Positions 25,091-35,922 of a stretch of 64,000 nucleotides of DNA are shown piece by piece (positions within the stretch are counted from its first letter, which is position 1; each line of letters opens with the position of its first letter). The notes under the pieces were generated by a model, which was not told where the DNA came from, searched no databases, and was given only the letters and a program-made list of their open reading frames with translations. Position numbers and translations under genes: made by a program. Origin of the DNA: Lunularia cruciata (taxonomy: Eukaryota > Streptophyta > Marchantiopsida > Lunulariales > Lunulariaceae); NCBI GenBank assembly GCA_948567375.1, contig OX419760.1, positions 63,050,911 through 63,114,910 on the forward strand, in the 5' to 3' direction.

Positions 25091-25326
25091 TACAATTATC
25101 TAGGTTAACACATAGATGCAACACATCCACCATTCTATGCAAGTTACAATTGAGAGCATATTGGACAAGGTGATTGTATCAAAAGAATTCTACGGAAAAG
25201 CATGAGATAATGAATTGCATGAAATGATGCTTGGGTAGTGCATGGACATTAAAATCCAAATGGTTTGGGGGGAAATGAATTGGTGGTCTATAAATTCCAT
25301 CCATCTTGTTCATGCTCTAATACCAA

Positions 25327-25638
25327 TGTAAAAGACCAAGGAGAGAAATAAGATAATGGAAGATCATATTGAAAGATCACATTAGGACTCTTGAATGAGT
25401 GAAACTTTGAATGCCTAGCATGAGCTTGGGCTTTTGTATTTGTAGTGTTTACAAGCTTGGGTTTGCAAGAAGCTTCCTTCTAGAATTTGTCATTTGGCAT
25501 ACACGTTACTTGATACTTGGAAGGTACCAAGAATCTTCCTAGATGCTTCTAGACTATTTTTATAATTCTTGGCTAATTTGGCCTATTTGCTACTTTAATA
25601 GTCTCAACTAACTCATATGTTAACTCCATATTATTACG
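25327..25638 (-). repeat. 5' LTR of gypsy-A, internally shortened
   Basis: Starts TGTAAAAGACCAAGGAGAGA on the plus strand and ends TATTATTACG where TTGTTACA is usual. It is about 200 bp shorter than its partner LTR because part of the AAGCTTC-rich section is missing. The adjacent plus-strand GCTCTAATACCAA at about 25313-25326 is the primer site read from the minus strand. Confidence 0.85.
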
Positions 25639-25927
25639 CCCAAGTACTTGTAAGAAGAAACATGCTTAAAATGCTTTCCATCAAAGAAGAAAGGCATCAC
25701 ACCTTTAGAACCCACCACAATCACCTTGGACTTGGTAAGGTTCACTTTTGTCTTTGTTTGGTTGCAAAAGAAAAGGAGAGAATCCAATGACTTCTATTAA
25801 CTCTCTAGATTGATGGAGAGGAGCACTACATCATCTACATAAAGGAGTGCATGTATCATCAAAGAGCCAACTTGCACAATTATAGTTTCCAGTTTCTAGT
25901 TTCCATGAGTGCTCTCTCTAGGTCATC
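25639..25927 (-). mobile_element. LINE segment with catalytic YVDD box
   Basis: The piece of LINE reverse transcriptase between the gypsy-A and gypsy-B insertions. The minus strand reads FIDDLERALMETRNWKL, then after a one-base shift VGSLMIHALLYVDDVVLLS with the catalytic YVDD. It continues with FFCNQTKTKVNLTKSKVIVV and KHVSSYKYL. The shift sits in a GAAACT triplication. The upstream piece at 32332-32798 ends at the same FIDD. Confidence 0.88.
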
Positions 25928-26339
25928 TGTAAAAGACTGAATCCGAGGAGAGAAATAGGAGAATGGAAACTCACATTGGGACACTCAAATGAGAGAAAAC
26001 TCCGAATGCCCAGCATGAGCTTTGAATTTGGTATTTAAAGGTAGCATACAAGGCCCTTGAGAAGCTTCTCAAGAAGCTTCCTCAAACCGCTTTCTTAGAG
26101 TGCAAGCCAAGTTAACTAGGAAGCTTCTCAAGAAGCTTCCTTCTAGAAGCCGCCTACTTGGCGTGCAAGCTAAGCTAGTTGGAAGCTTCTAGAAGCTACT
26201 TACTTGAGGTGCAAGCTAAGCTAGCCGGGAAGCTTCCCAAGAAGCTTCCTAGATACTTTTGGAATATTCTAGGCTAATTCCTTGTATGTGCTACTTCGTG
26301 AGCCCGACTAACTTTGTTGCTAAACTCCATGTTGTTACA
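25928..26339 (-). repeat. 3' LTR of gypsy-B, 412 bp
   Basis: Plus-strand ends TGTAAAAGAC and GTTGTTACA. Compared with the 5' LTR it lacks two short blocks in the AAGCTTC-rich part and shows roughly 15-20 substitutions by eye. Confidence 0.93.
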
Positions 26340-26369
26340 TATTCCTCCGTTGCTAGTTGGTGACGTCCT

Positions 26370-26560
26370 CATTGCCAGTGAAGCTTCAAATTCCTGGATG
26401 GCCATGCATTTTGGAGGTGAGAAAGAGGTTCCCATGTGGCATCATAAAGGAGATACCCTTTCTAAAGGACCTTGTACTCTGTATGTTAGCAACGGCCTCG
26501 TTGAATATAGCGATGCACGAGGATACGATCAACTTTGTACTCCTCATGATCATTGATAGG
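26370..26560 (-). pseudogene. gypsy-B chromodomain
   Basis: On the minus strand, EYKVDRIL, then EYKVL, a stop where Trp is expected, KGYLLYDATWEPLSHLQNAW. This is a chromodomain at the end of pol, as in gypsy-1, and marks gypsy-B as a chromovirus. Confidence 0.8.
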
Positions 26561-27637
26561 GACATGAAGAGGGGGAGGTTGGACTCAAGAGGAAAAGGAA
26601 GAGGGGTTAGGAACAAAGGGTTTCAACTTGGAAACATGAAAGACAAGATGGATACGCATGTGACAAGGCAAGGCAAGTCAATAAGCAATAGGAGAGACAA
26701 TTTAAGTGATATCAAAGGGTCCTATCCAATTAGGAGCAAGTTTAAAAACTTAGGTATCAATTGGGAGAGGGAGGTTACAAGAAGATAGCATGACATTATC
26801 ACAGATTTCAAAGGTGAGACCACTACGATGGTGGTCTGCATATTGTTTTTGGCGGTTTTGAGCAACAAGGAGGTGAGACTTGGCTTGTTGGAGAGATTGG
26901 GATATAGTGGTCAAGAATGTGGAAGTATGAGGAACTTGAGATGGAGGGAGAGCAAGAAGAGAATCTGGAACAAATGGATCTTGGCCAAAATTGAGAAAGA
27001 AAGGAGAAAATCTGATACTTGCATGTTTGGAATTGTTGTAAGCAAATTCTGCAGTTGCAAGACATTCATCCCAATTGGTATGGTGGACATTGAAAAAAGC
27101 ACGCAACAAATCCTCCAATGTACGATTTGCACGTTTGGTTTTTCCATTAGTTTGAGGATGATCGGCCGTAGACAAAGCAAGCTTGGTGCCGAGTATCTGG
27201 AAGAGTGCTTGCTAAAAATTCCCGATAAATTGAGGATCACGGTCGGAGATGAGTACATGTGGCATCCCATGATGCTTGAAGATATTGTTGAAGTAGATTT
27301 GCTCTAAGGTTGGAGCATCCATGGTATCACAAGTTGGTGCCAGGTGGATTTGCTCACTAAGCTTATCCACAAACACCACGATTGCGGTATGTCCCTGTTT
27401 TGTCTTTGGCAAGGATGTGATGAGATCCAAGCTCACATGGAATGGCGAGTGGTTGAAGGAGTCCACTCGGCTTGTGGTTGTTGGCCTTGTTGCATTGGCA
27501 ACTCTCACACAATCGGACAAATTTTCAAACATCTTGGTCATGTTGGTCCACCACCATTGATATTGGAGGTTACTCAAGGTATTGTCCACACCCATGTGAC
27601 CAGCAATAGGTAAATCATGGGCTTCTTGAAGGCGCAC
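26561..27637 (-). pseudogene. gypsy-B integrase
   Basis: Minus-strand blocks: GHMGVDNTLSNLQYQWWW (zinc-binding region), SLDLITSLPKTKQGHTAIVV, LISDRDPQF (27212-27637), then a break, and QTNGKTKRANRTLEDLLRAF with WDECLATAEFAYNNSKHA and FLNFGQDPFVPDSL (26750-27175). The conserved DDE residues are visible. The second cysteine region of the zinc finger has been altered. Confidence 0.88.
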
Positions 27638-28162
27638 AAGTCAAAGATCACTTTTAGCTTGAAGGTAGATCCGGTCCTCATGGAATAAAAGGCCCTCCTT
27701 GATAGAGAAGATATTGTACTCCTTATCGCATGCCGTAAGGCAACCATGTACCATTTGGAAGGAGGGATCTTGGTGTAGAGCTGACTTAAACTCGTTTTGG
27801 ACCTTAGAGTCAAATGACACCGTTGAAACTGTCATTGTGATGAGAGGAAGAGGCTTCAAATCAGGTCGTTGTGATAAAGCATCAAGGATGACATGGAACC
27901 AACCTGGTTTGTACTCAAGTTTGATGTCATACAGTTGGAGTTGTTCCTCCCATTGATGATGTCAACTCTTCATGTGTTCCAAGTGTAAGGTCTGCAACAA
28001 TGATTTGTGATCAGTTCGCATGATCACTTGTTTCTCCAAGAGGTAATGCCTCCATACCTTGGTGGCGTATACCATTGCAAGTTGTTCTCAATCTCGAGCA
28101 GAGTAGTTTTGTTCAACCATATTGAGTTGGCGAGACACAAAGGCAATGGGATGGAGTCCATT
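27638..28162 (-). pseudogene. gypsy-B RNase H, C-terminal half
   Basis: Minus-strand DNA encodes the end of RNase H and the linker to integrase: the ERTDHKSLLQTLHLEH-like region, the LQLYDIKLEYKPGWFHV region, and FKSALHQDPSFQMVHG nearer 27700. It continues the piece at 28905-29330 once the solo LTR and its duplicated CCATT are removed. Confidence 0.75.
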
Positions 28163-28904
28163 TGTAATACTCCAAGGACAAGAGAAGAGAGAAAACACAG
28201 ATTTCACACTCAAACATTCGATGCCCCAAAGGAGCACCTTCTCTTTATTATATAGACAAAGAGGATCTCATCTAAGGAAGTTCCACCATAGGATTAGGGA
28301 CACAGATAGGTGACATGTCAGAAAGCTCCACCCTTGGATTACTTACTTGGATGGGTGACATGTCTGGTCTAGGTCCTATCTGGTTGGTCAAACAAGCTTT
28401 GACTAGAGGGAATATTTTAGGGAATCTTCCTATAGGAATCTCAGAATCACATGAGTAAGGTACTGTTGGAAAGCTCTCGATAAGACAAAGTAGGGTGAGG
28501 GAAGGCCAGCCTTTACTTCATTTGGGGTGGGGGGAATTTTCACATTTTCAAGGCCTAATTCATTTGTTTAGGCCTCCAAAATTGCCTTCAAAGATTTCAA
28601 GCATATTTTGGTTCCTACTCTATAAGTAGAAGTCCCCTTTTGGTGATACCTCTTTCTGATCTGTTTATTCCATCATGTGTAACATCCTTCCAAATGTTAC
28701 CAAACCAATTCTCACCTTTAAATCATATGTCTAGCTATTGGTCCTAAGGTTCTCAAGTCTATTTTGGTTTCTACCCTATTAATAGAAGTACTCTTTTGGT
28801 GATACTTCTATCTTATCTATTTTGATCATCATGTATAACATCATTCTAGATGGTACCAAACCAAATTTCACATCTACATCATATGGCTAGCTCCTGGTAT
28901 TACG
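28163..28904 (-). repeat. Solo LTR of gypsy-1 family in gypsy-B RNase H
   Basis: Plus strand begins TGTAATACTCCAAGGACAAG and ends GGTATTACG, the reverse complement of a gypsy-1 LTR. Flanks are CCATT (28158-28162) and CCATC (28905-28909), a five-base duplication with one transition. Gypsy-A at 22440 shows the uninterrupted site. Confidence 0.93.
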
Positions 28905-29330
28905 CCATCTCGGAATTCTTGTTGCAGCACGGTTCCAATTGCAAAGTTAGAAGCATCAAAATCAATTGCACAGGGTAGTTGAGGATCATATGGTTGAAGA
29001 ATAGGTCTTGAAGTTACCATATGCTTTAACTTCTGGAATTCTTCTTCATGCTCGGTGGTCCACTAAAAGCTTGAGTTCTTTCCCAAGAGGTCAATCAATG
29101 GTGCAGCCACATGAGCATAATAATGGATGAACCGTCGGTAAAAACTGGCCAATCCATTGAATGCCCATACTTCTGCAGCATCCTTTGGGGTAGGCCAATC
29201 AGTAATGGCCTTGATCTTCTCTTCTTCCATCTTGATCCCCTTTGATGAGATCTTATGACCCAAGAAGGTAACCTCCTTCTTCCAAAAGGCACACTTCAAC
29301 TTCTTGTAGTAAAATTTCCATTGTCGTAGT
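28905..29330 (-). pseudogene. gypsy-B RNase H, N-terminal half
   Basis: Minus strand shows the linker KCAFWKKEVTFLGHKISSKG, WAFNGLASFYRRFIHYYAHV and PLIDLLGK (29063-29299). The start of RNase H (a DASNFAIGTVLQQ-like stretch) runs up to the solo LTR. Confidence 0.85.
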
Positions 29331-30181
29331 CATCTTAGGACTTCTTGCACATGATTCACATGTTCTGCCTCTGTCTTACTATAAATTAAGATATCATCCA
29401 AGAACACCACCACAGACCAATCCAATAGTCCATCCAACACTCGATGCATCTGATCCATGAAGACTACGGGAGCATTAGTGAGTCCGAAAGGTAGAACTCT
29501 CCATTCAAAATGCCCATACCTTGTACAAAAGGCAGTCTTTTGCACACCTTTTCTCTCAATGGGAATTTGCTGATAGCCGCTGCAAAGTTCCAACTTGGAA
29601 AAGTAGCGTGTTCCACTTAGTTGATCAAGTAAGTCATCGATCTGAGGCAAGGGATATGCATTCTTCACGGTTTGCTTATTGAGCCCACGATAATCAATAT
29701 AGAAATGAAGTCCTCCATCCTTCTTTGGAACAAATAATACCGGTGCTCCCCAAGGAGAGGTACTATGTTGTATGAAGTCCTTCTCAAACAACTCTATAAG
29801 TGTTATTTGCAACTCCTCCAACTCCTTTGGTGAGAGCCGATAGATTGGTCTACTCATTAGAGTACTCCCTAGCAATAACTCAATCTTGAAGGGCATACCT
29901 TGATTGGAGGGTAATCCCTTTGGCAGATCATCCAAAAACACATCTGCAAACTCCTTAACTATCCAATCAACCATTGCTTGATGAGGCTCTCGTTCCTCCA
30001 CAAATTGTTCTTGTGCAATCTGCTTGATCCACACCGTGAATAAAGACTTATCTTCCTCCAAAGCTTGCTCTATGGCTGCTTTACTAACAAACTTCCCTTC
30101 TAGGGACTCATCTCTCTTCCAAGCTTGCTCCATGGTTGCCTTCTTGGCAAACTTCCCATCTTGGACCTCCACTTCCTTCAA
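29330..30181 (-). pseudogene. gypsy-B reverse transcriptase, 283-codon open part
   Basis: A long open minus-strand stretch covers the catalytic domain: [88 protein letters not shown] and the catalytic [17 protein letters not shown]-terminal to it lie degenerate repeats of a [16 protein letters not shown] unit. It is open but lies inside a broken polyprotein. Confidence 0.92.
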
Positions 30182-30271
30182 GGTTTGTTCTATGGCTACC
30201 TTCTCGACAAACTTCCCATCTTAGGACTGACTATTCTTAGGTGTCTTACTCAGAGGTGCCAGACAACCTAA

Positions 30272-30691
30272 TCAGAAATTCCTACCTTGGTGTTGTACTT
30301 GAATTTGGCATCGGGTCCAATCGAATTGAACCTTATGATGTTTAAGCCAAGGTAGAACCAGAATGATATCATAGTGTAGAGGTGCCACTACAAACCTCAT
30401 ACACTCTAAATACTCCTTCCTAATCTTGAAGGTAATAGGATGCGAGGTGCGGAATGCTAAACACTTTCTACCATCCGCCATCATCAAACTACTTCCAATC
30501 ACTGGCATCATCAAACTACTTCCAATCACAAGCTTGATAAGAATACCCAATTCCTTTGCTACTTGCATAGACATGCAATTCTCTGAACTTCCAGAATCAA
30601 CCAAAATCCTACAACCCCAATGAGATATCATACCTTGCAAGTGAAGCAAACTTGCAAAGGTTGAGCTTTCAATCCCATTGGAACTAATCAA
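30272..30691 (-). pseudogene. gypsy-B aspartic protease
   Basis: Minus strand reads CRILVDSGSSENCMSMQVAK, the retropepsin active site, followed by FKIRKEYLECMRFVVAPLHY and DIILVLPWLKHHKVQFDW. A short IGSSLMM stretch is tandemly duplicated inside (about 30480-30530). A stop separates it from reverse transcriptase. Confidence 0.85.
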
Positions 30692-30719
30692 GCTCCCAGT
30701 AGGTGGCTCAAAATTTCCT

Positions 30720-31623
30720 ATTGGAATTCCTCATTTCCCTGATCATTCCGCTCCACTACCTCCACTTGGGCAACTTGTCAAGGTTGTCCATTCTTGAGTG
30801 GACATTTAGCAATGTGATGCCCTAATTGGTGACAATAAAAACAACCACCACTTTTTTGCAATTTCTCTCTATCTACTATGCCAAGTGGTCTTTGTTGAAT
30901 GGCATCAATCTCCATGGGTGCTGGCTCCTCCACTTGTGTTTAGTGTATTGGTAGGCTTTGTGGAGGTCGAGGTCAAGACCAAGTTGTTGCCACCAAGGAA
31001 TCAAAATGTTTGGCCAACCGCATGGCTTCCTCCAAGTGTTGTGGCTCTCGCATGGTTACCTCTAATTTGGTTCTCGACTTCAAGCCCCTCACAAATCAAT
31101 CCAGAGCTTCACCTTCCAATATATCTGGAATTTGCATGATGGTGTTTTAGAACTGCATGATGTAACTTCTTACAGAGCCAATCTATTTCAACTCTGCCAA
31201 CTTATCCCATGCAGCTCGTGTGGCATTTGCAACTTAGAACTGACTAATTATTGCGCTCTTGAATTTTACCCATGTCAAGATTGGTGCAAAAATTTGTTGT
31301 TTTGCTTGCTCCACTTGGAATCTCCACCATAGCTTTGCTACTCCATCCCATTGGCTAGAAGCAAAGAGAATCTATTTTTGCTCATCTTGTAGATTGGTAG
31401 CTTCAAAATAACGTTCACAATCAAACACAAAACTCTCCACTACACCCAAAAGATTCTTGCCTTCAAATACCTTGGGTTTAGGGAATCTGATCCAATCTTC
31501 TCCTTCTCGAATTGGTACTCTCTCCACCTGCTCTTGTCTTCAAAGATCTCGTTCATCAAACAATTGAATAAGGTGCTTGATTTGTTGCTGCATGGCAAGG
31601 ATAACATCGGGTATTGCCACCAT
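30720..31623 (-). pseudogene. gypsy-B gag
   Basis: Starts at an ATG whose complement is 31621-31623 (MVAIPDVILAMQQQIKHLIQ) and can be followed through FVFDCERYFEA, WWRFQVEQAK and RGLKSRTKLEV to a CCHC zinc knuckle, CFYCHQLGHHIAKC, near 30785-30835. At least six stops interrupt it, again at positions where Gln, Trp or Arg are expected. Confidence 0.8.
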
Positions 31624-31879
31624 GGTTGCTACTCTATCACACCACTCCCAATCTATCTAATTTATTAACACATAGAAACAACACGTCTACCATTCTCTAT
31701 AAGTTACAACTGGAAGCACCAAGGGTTCCTCAGATATGGTGACCATATATAGAAAATCTTGTCCAAAGTGCAAGGTGATGAATTGTGTGAAATGATGCTT
31801 GGGTAGTATTTGGACACAAAAATCCCAATGGTTTGGTGGAAGTGGATTTGGTGGTCCATAAATTCCATCCATCCAATTC

Positions 31880-31893
31880 CTACTCTGATACCA
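31880..31893 (-). other. Primer binding site of gypsy-B
   Basis: The reverse complement is TGGTATCAGAGTAG, next to the 5' LTR end. It is the initiator Met tRNA type with GT in place of the usual GC at its end. Confidence 0.88.
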
Positions 31894-31894
31894 A

Positions 31895-32331
31895 TGTAAA
31901 AGACTGAATCCGAGGAGAGAAATAGGAGAATGGAAACTCACATTGGGACACTCAAATGAGAGAAAACTCCGAGTGCCTAGCATGAGCTTTGGCTTTGGTA
32001 TTTATAGGTAGCATATAAGGCCCTTAAGAAGTTTCTCAAGAAGCTTCCTCAAACCGCTTTCTTAGAGTGCAAGCCAAGTTAACTAGGAAGCTTCTCAAGA
32101 AGCTTCCTTCTAGAAGCCGCCTACTTGGCATGCAAGCTAAGCTAGTTGGAAACTTCTAGAAGCTTCCTTCTAGAAGCTACTTACTTGAGGTGCAAGCTAA
32201 GCTAGCCAAGAAGCTTCCCAAGAAGCTTCCTAATAAGCTTCCTAGATACTTTTGGAATATTCTAGGCTAATTTGTCTTATGTGCTACTTCATGAGCCCGA
32301 CTAACTTCGTCGCTAAACTCCAATTGTTACA
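31895..32331 (-). repeat. 5' LTR of gypsy-B, 437 bp
   Basis: Plus-strand ends TGTAAAAGAC and ATTGTTACA. It contains several copies of AGAAGCTTCC/TTCTAGAAGC, which are self-complementary and alternate with TGCAAGCTAAGCTAG. Confidence 0.93.
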
Positions 32332-32798
32332 TCATCAATGAAGACTCCAAATAGAGTTGGAGATAGAGAGCAACCTTGGATCACTTGCATTGTGCTCAAG
32401 ACATCTTGAGAACTAAAAGATGAGAGTCTCACAACCACATTCTCATAGAGTTGACAAATAGAACCAATCAGATCCGATGAAACACCAACTTTAGTGAGTC
32501 TCTCACTTAAAGAGTTCCTAAGCACCTTATCAAAGGTCTTCTTGAAATCAATAAATGCAACATACAATGCTCTTCTAACACCTTTGGACTTCCACCACAA
32601 ATCATGACGTACTAATAGATGATCTAAAGTATTGAAGCTTGATCTGAAACCAACGTGGCATTTGGCACTAGTTTGTACTTTTCAGCCAAGTACTCAGCTT
32701 GGATTCCAAAATTTGATCATATAACTTGACAAAGATACTAACAACTAGTATGGTATGGTAATTGGTGACAACATCTCTCCGGCCAGACTTGTGGATGG
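32332..32798 (-). mobile_element. LINE segment, reverse transcriptase fingers
   Basis: Minus strand reads IHKSGRRDVVTNY, FVKLYDQILESKLSTW, then in the open part RALYVAFIDFKKTFDKVLRN and IQGCSLSPTLFGVFIDD. These are classical non-LTR reverse transcriptase motifs up to, but not including, the catalytic box, which lies beyond gypsy-B at 25639-25927. The piece is bounded by the copia element on its 5' side. Confidence 0.9.
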
Positions 32799-33020
32799 TG
32801 TTAGGAGTTAACTCAAGTTAGCCTAATTGTGACCGTAATTATAGGGTTGGACTACTATATGTGTGGGCTAGTAGGAGCTCTTGGTGACACATTACTTTGA
32901 TGATCAAGAATGCAATTCTGGTGTGTTCTTGTGGACGTAGCCTCAATGAGGTGAACCACATATCTTCTTGTGTAGACCATGGTGAATGCTTAACATGTAT
33001 ATTGTCAAAATGGATTTGCA
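32799..33020 (+). repeat. 5' LTR of copia element, 222 bp
   Basis: Begins TGTTAGGAGTTAACTC and ends GGATTTGCA. It shares blocks such as GGGCTAGTAGGAGCTCTTGG and ACCATGGTGAATGCTTAAC with 40570-40804. Confidence 0.92.
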
Positions 33021-33022
33021 AT

Positions 33023-33034
33023 TGGTATTAGAGC
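33023..33034 (+). other. Primer binding site of copia element
   Basis: TGGTATTAGAGC two bases after the LTR, an initiator Met tRNA primer site with one C-to-T change from TGGTATCAGAGC. Confidence 0.85.
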
Positions 33035-33918
33035 AAATCAATTGACAATGTGCAATATTATAAGATTCTCCATAATTGGTCCATCAATCTATCAACAAGT
33101 GAAGTGAAGTGAAATTTTGTTTCCTTTTCTCCTCTCTTGCTCCTTGACTAGTTGGCTCTATCTGTTCTTTGACCAGAATATTGGAGTGAAGAGGTGTGTG
33201 ACGTGTGAGGTTTTTTTTAGGAATTGGCAGGAATGATCAAAAGGTGGTGGCAGTGAAAAATCCTTTGGACAAACACAGTGATGGGTTTGGGAAGAAAAGG
33301 AGATGACAATGAAGATATAGGCAAGAATGCTCTTTGGGAAGTAGCAATAAAGGGATTGAAAAGAAAGGATTGGAGAGAGGGGTTTTAGCCAAGATCAAGG
33401 AAGCAACAAGGCAAGAAAAGAAAAGAGAACAATGAAGATAGGGAGATTGGGACATGAATCAAAGGAGAGAAAAGGATTTTTGAGAGGATTTTTGGTGAAA
33501 AAGTGAAGGATCAGGAAGGTAAGAGGAATTCAAGAAAGAGAGGAGACTAGTAAATCAGGAGGAAAACTCTTCCCCATCCGTCCATGGTAGTCTGGGACTT
33601 TGCAGAAGATTTTGTAGTCAAATGTGGCTAAGTGAATTCTCTCATCTGGAGCTTCTTGTGCATTTTTTCACCACCTTCATTGAAAACCTACTCATTGCTT
33701 TGATTTCCATAGAGAATCTCCCACTCGAGCACAAGAAACTCGATCAACTTATGCATGATTTTCACACTCTTTGCCTGCTCACCTTGTAGGAGCTCCCAAG
33801 CTCTTTTTAGGCATGCAAATTTGTCCCTTTTCAACTTCCCACACCTCTCGAGCTCAATCTACAATGATTTCAGTCCCTAACAAGACATGAAACTTTGTTG
33901 GTGGTGATCTCCCCACAT
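33035..33918 (+). other. Copia leader, nothing recognised
   Basis: A purine-rich stretch (33180-33560) followed by pyrimidine-richer DNA. No protein domain recognised. It is long for a copia leader, so part may be a further unrecognised insertion. Confidence 0.4.
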
Positions 33919-34659
33919 TGTAGCACCAAGAGCTAGCCATATGATCTTGATGTGAAATTTGGTTTGGTAACATATGGAATGATGTTATACATGATGGAAA
34001 AAATAGATCAGATAGAAGTATCACCAAAAGAGTACTTCTACGAATAGGGCAGAAACCAAAATAGACTTGAAAACCATAGAACCAATAGCTAGACATATAA
34101 TTTAAAGGTGAGAATCGGTTTGGTAACATCTAGAAGGATGTTACGCATGATGGACTAAATAGATCATAAAAAGGTTTCACCAAAAGGGGACTTCTATGCA
34201 TAGAGTATGAACTGAAATATGCCTAAAATCTTTGAAGGCAATATCCGATGCCTAAGTGGATAAATTAGGCCTAAAAAATGTACAGATTACTCCCACTCCC
34301 AATGAAAGAAAGGTTGGACTTCTCTCCTCCTGGTTTGTCTTGTTGAGAGCTTTCCAATGGTACCTCATCCACGTGATTTTGAGATTCCTACAAGAAGATT
34401 CCCTAAAGGATTCCTTCCTATCAAAGCTTGTTTGACCAACTAGATAGGATCAGGACTGACATGTCACCCATCCAAGTAAGCAATACAAGGGTGGATCTTG
34501 CTGACATGTCACCTATCTATGTGCCTAATCCTATGGTGGAGCTTCCTTGGAGGAGATCCTCTTTGTCTATATAATAAAGAGAAGGTGCTCTTTTGGGGCA
34601 TTGGATAATTGAGTGTGAAATCTGTGTTTTCTCTCTTCTCTTGTCCTCGGAGTATTACA
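33919..34659 (+). repeat. Solo LTR of gypsy-1 family, 741 bp
   Basis: Begins TGTAGCACCAAGAGCTAGCC and ends GGAGTATTACA. Perfect target duplication CACAT (33914-33918 and 34660-34664). It matches the 3' LTR of gypsy-1 along its whole length. Confidence 0.95.
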
Positions 34660-34976
34660 CACATTCACCTTAGAGAATATGTTGCACGAGCTATGGCAAC
34701 TGGCAGAAGATCATTTGGCAAAAGCTATTGAAGCAATGAACTATTGCTCCATGTAGTCGGGTTTGTGACTAGAAGTACAGACAACCATAGTTCAAAAACC
34801 ACTCTATAGAGGAACTCTACTAGTGAAGAACTGTAAAATAGTTACATAGTTTGACAGTATAAACGTGGCTGAACTAGATTGATTTGAGACAATCAATCTA
34901 CAATGCTAAACACTTTGGGATTCTTGTGGCCTTGCAACACGGACTCTGGCGGTTGATGTTGTTGTTGTTGCGATTG
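34660..34976 (+). other. Copia leader between two solo LTRs
   Basis: About 310 bases of the copia leader or an older fragment. It ends in a GTTGTTGTTGTTG run just before the next LTR. No domain recognised. Confidence 0.4.
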
Positions 34977-35719
34977 TGTAATACCAAGGGTTAGCCATAT
35001 GATCTAGATGTGAGATTTGGTTTGGTAACATCTAGAATGATGTTATACATGATGGTCAAAATAGATCAAATAGAAGTATCACCAAAAGAGTACTTCTACT
35101 AATAGGGCAGAAACCAAAATAGACTTGAGAACCTTAGAACCAATAGCTAGACATATGATTTAAAGGTGAGAATTGGTTTGGTAACATCTGGAAGGATGTT
35201 ACACATGATGGATTAAATAGATCAAAAAGAGGTATCACCAAAATGGTACTTCTACTAATAGAGTAGGAATCGAAATATGCTTGAAATCTTTGAAGGCAAT
35301 TTCGGAGGCCTAAACGGATGAATTAGGCCTCAAAAATGTGCAAATTCCCCCCCCCCCCAACAGAGGAAAGTCTGGCCTTCCCTCCTCCCAACTTTGTCTT
35401 GTCGAGAGCTTTGCAATGGTAGCTTACTCACGTGATTCTGAGATTCCTACAGGAAGATTCCCTAAAAGATTCCCTCCGGTCAAAGCTTGTTTGACCAACC
35501 AGATAGGACCTAGACCAGACAGGTCACCCATCCAAGTAAGTAATCCAAGGGTGGAGCTTGCTGACATGTCACCTATTTGTGTCCCTAATCCTATGGTGGA
35601 GCTTCCTTGGAGGAGATCCTCGTTGTCTATATAATAAAGAGAAGGTGCTCCCTTGGTGCATCGAATGTTTGAGTGTGCAATCTTTGTTTTCTCTCTTCTC
35701 TTGTCCTCGGATTATTACA
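34977..35719 (+). repeat. Solo LTR of gypsy-1 family, 743 bp
   Basis: Begins TGTAATACCAAGGGTTAGCC and ends GGATTATTACA. Perfect target duplication GATTG (34972-34976 and 35720-35724). Includes a run of ten C at about 35347-35358 and the same TATATAATAA box as gypsy-1. Confidence 0.95.
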
Positions 35720-35922
35720 GATTGCTATTGTTGATTTTTCTGCACTTGCCAAGAGCCTTAGTACATATCCTGTACTCAACAAATGAAATATTTTTTGGTT
35801 TTGTTGGAGCTTTACATGGGACTGGGAGTGTTGATCTGGTTGATCTGAAATATATACCATGTAGGAAGGAGTCTTATAACTATAATAATTGCTTTGTTGC
35901 TAGTGCTACTTAGGATGGGGAA

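Larger units (their letters stand above)
20106..25638 (-). mobile_element. Ty3/gypsy element gypsy-A, old copy
   Basis: A minus-strand LTR element inserted into the LINE. Its 3' LTR is 20106-20615 and its 5' LTR is 25327-25638. The five-base flanks TCCAA (20101-20105) and CCCAA (25639-25643) form a target duplication with one mismatch. On removing the element the LINE frame resumes. Gag, protease, reverse transcriptase and integrase can all be traced in order on the minus strand but with many stops and frameshifts, more than in the related gypsy-B, so this is the older of the two. Confidence 0.9.
25928..32331 (-). mobile_element. Ty3/gypsy chromovirus gypsy-B
   Basis: A minus-strand element with LTRs 25928-26339 (3') and 31895-32331 (5') and a perfect target duplication TCATC (25923-25927 and 32332-32336). 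Internal order is gag, protease, reverse transcriptase, RNase H, integrase, chromodomain. A solo LTR of the gypsy-1 family interrupts RNase H at 28163-28904. Without that insertion the element is about 5.66 kb. It lies in the same orientation as the LINE it entered and only about 290 bp from gypsy-A. Confidence 0.95.
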
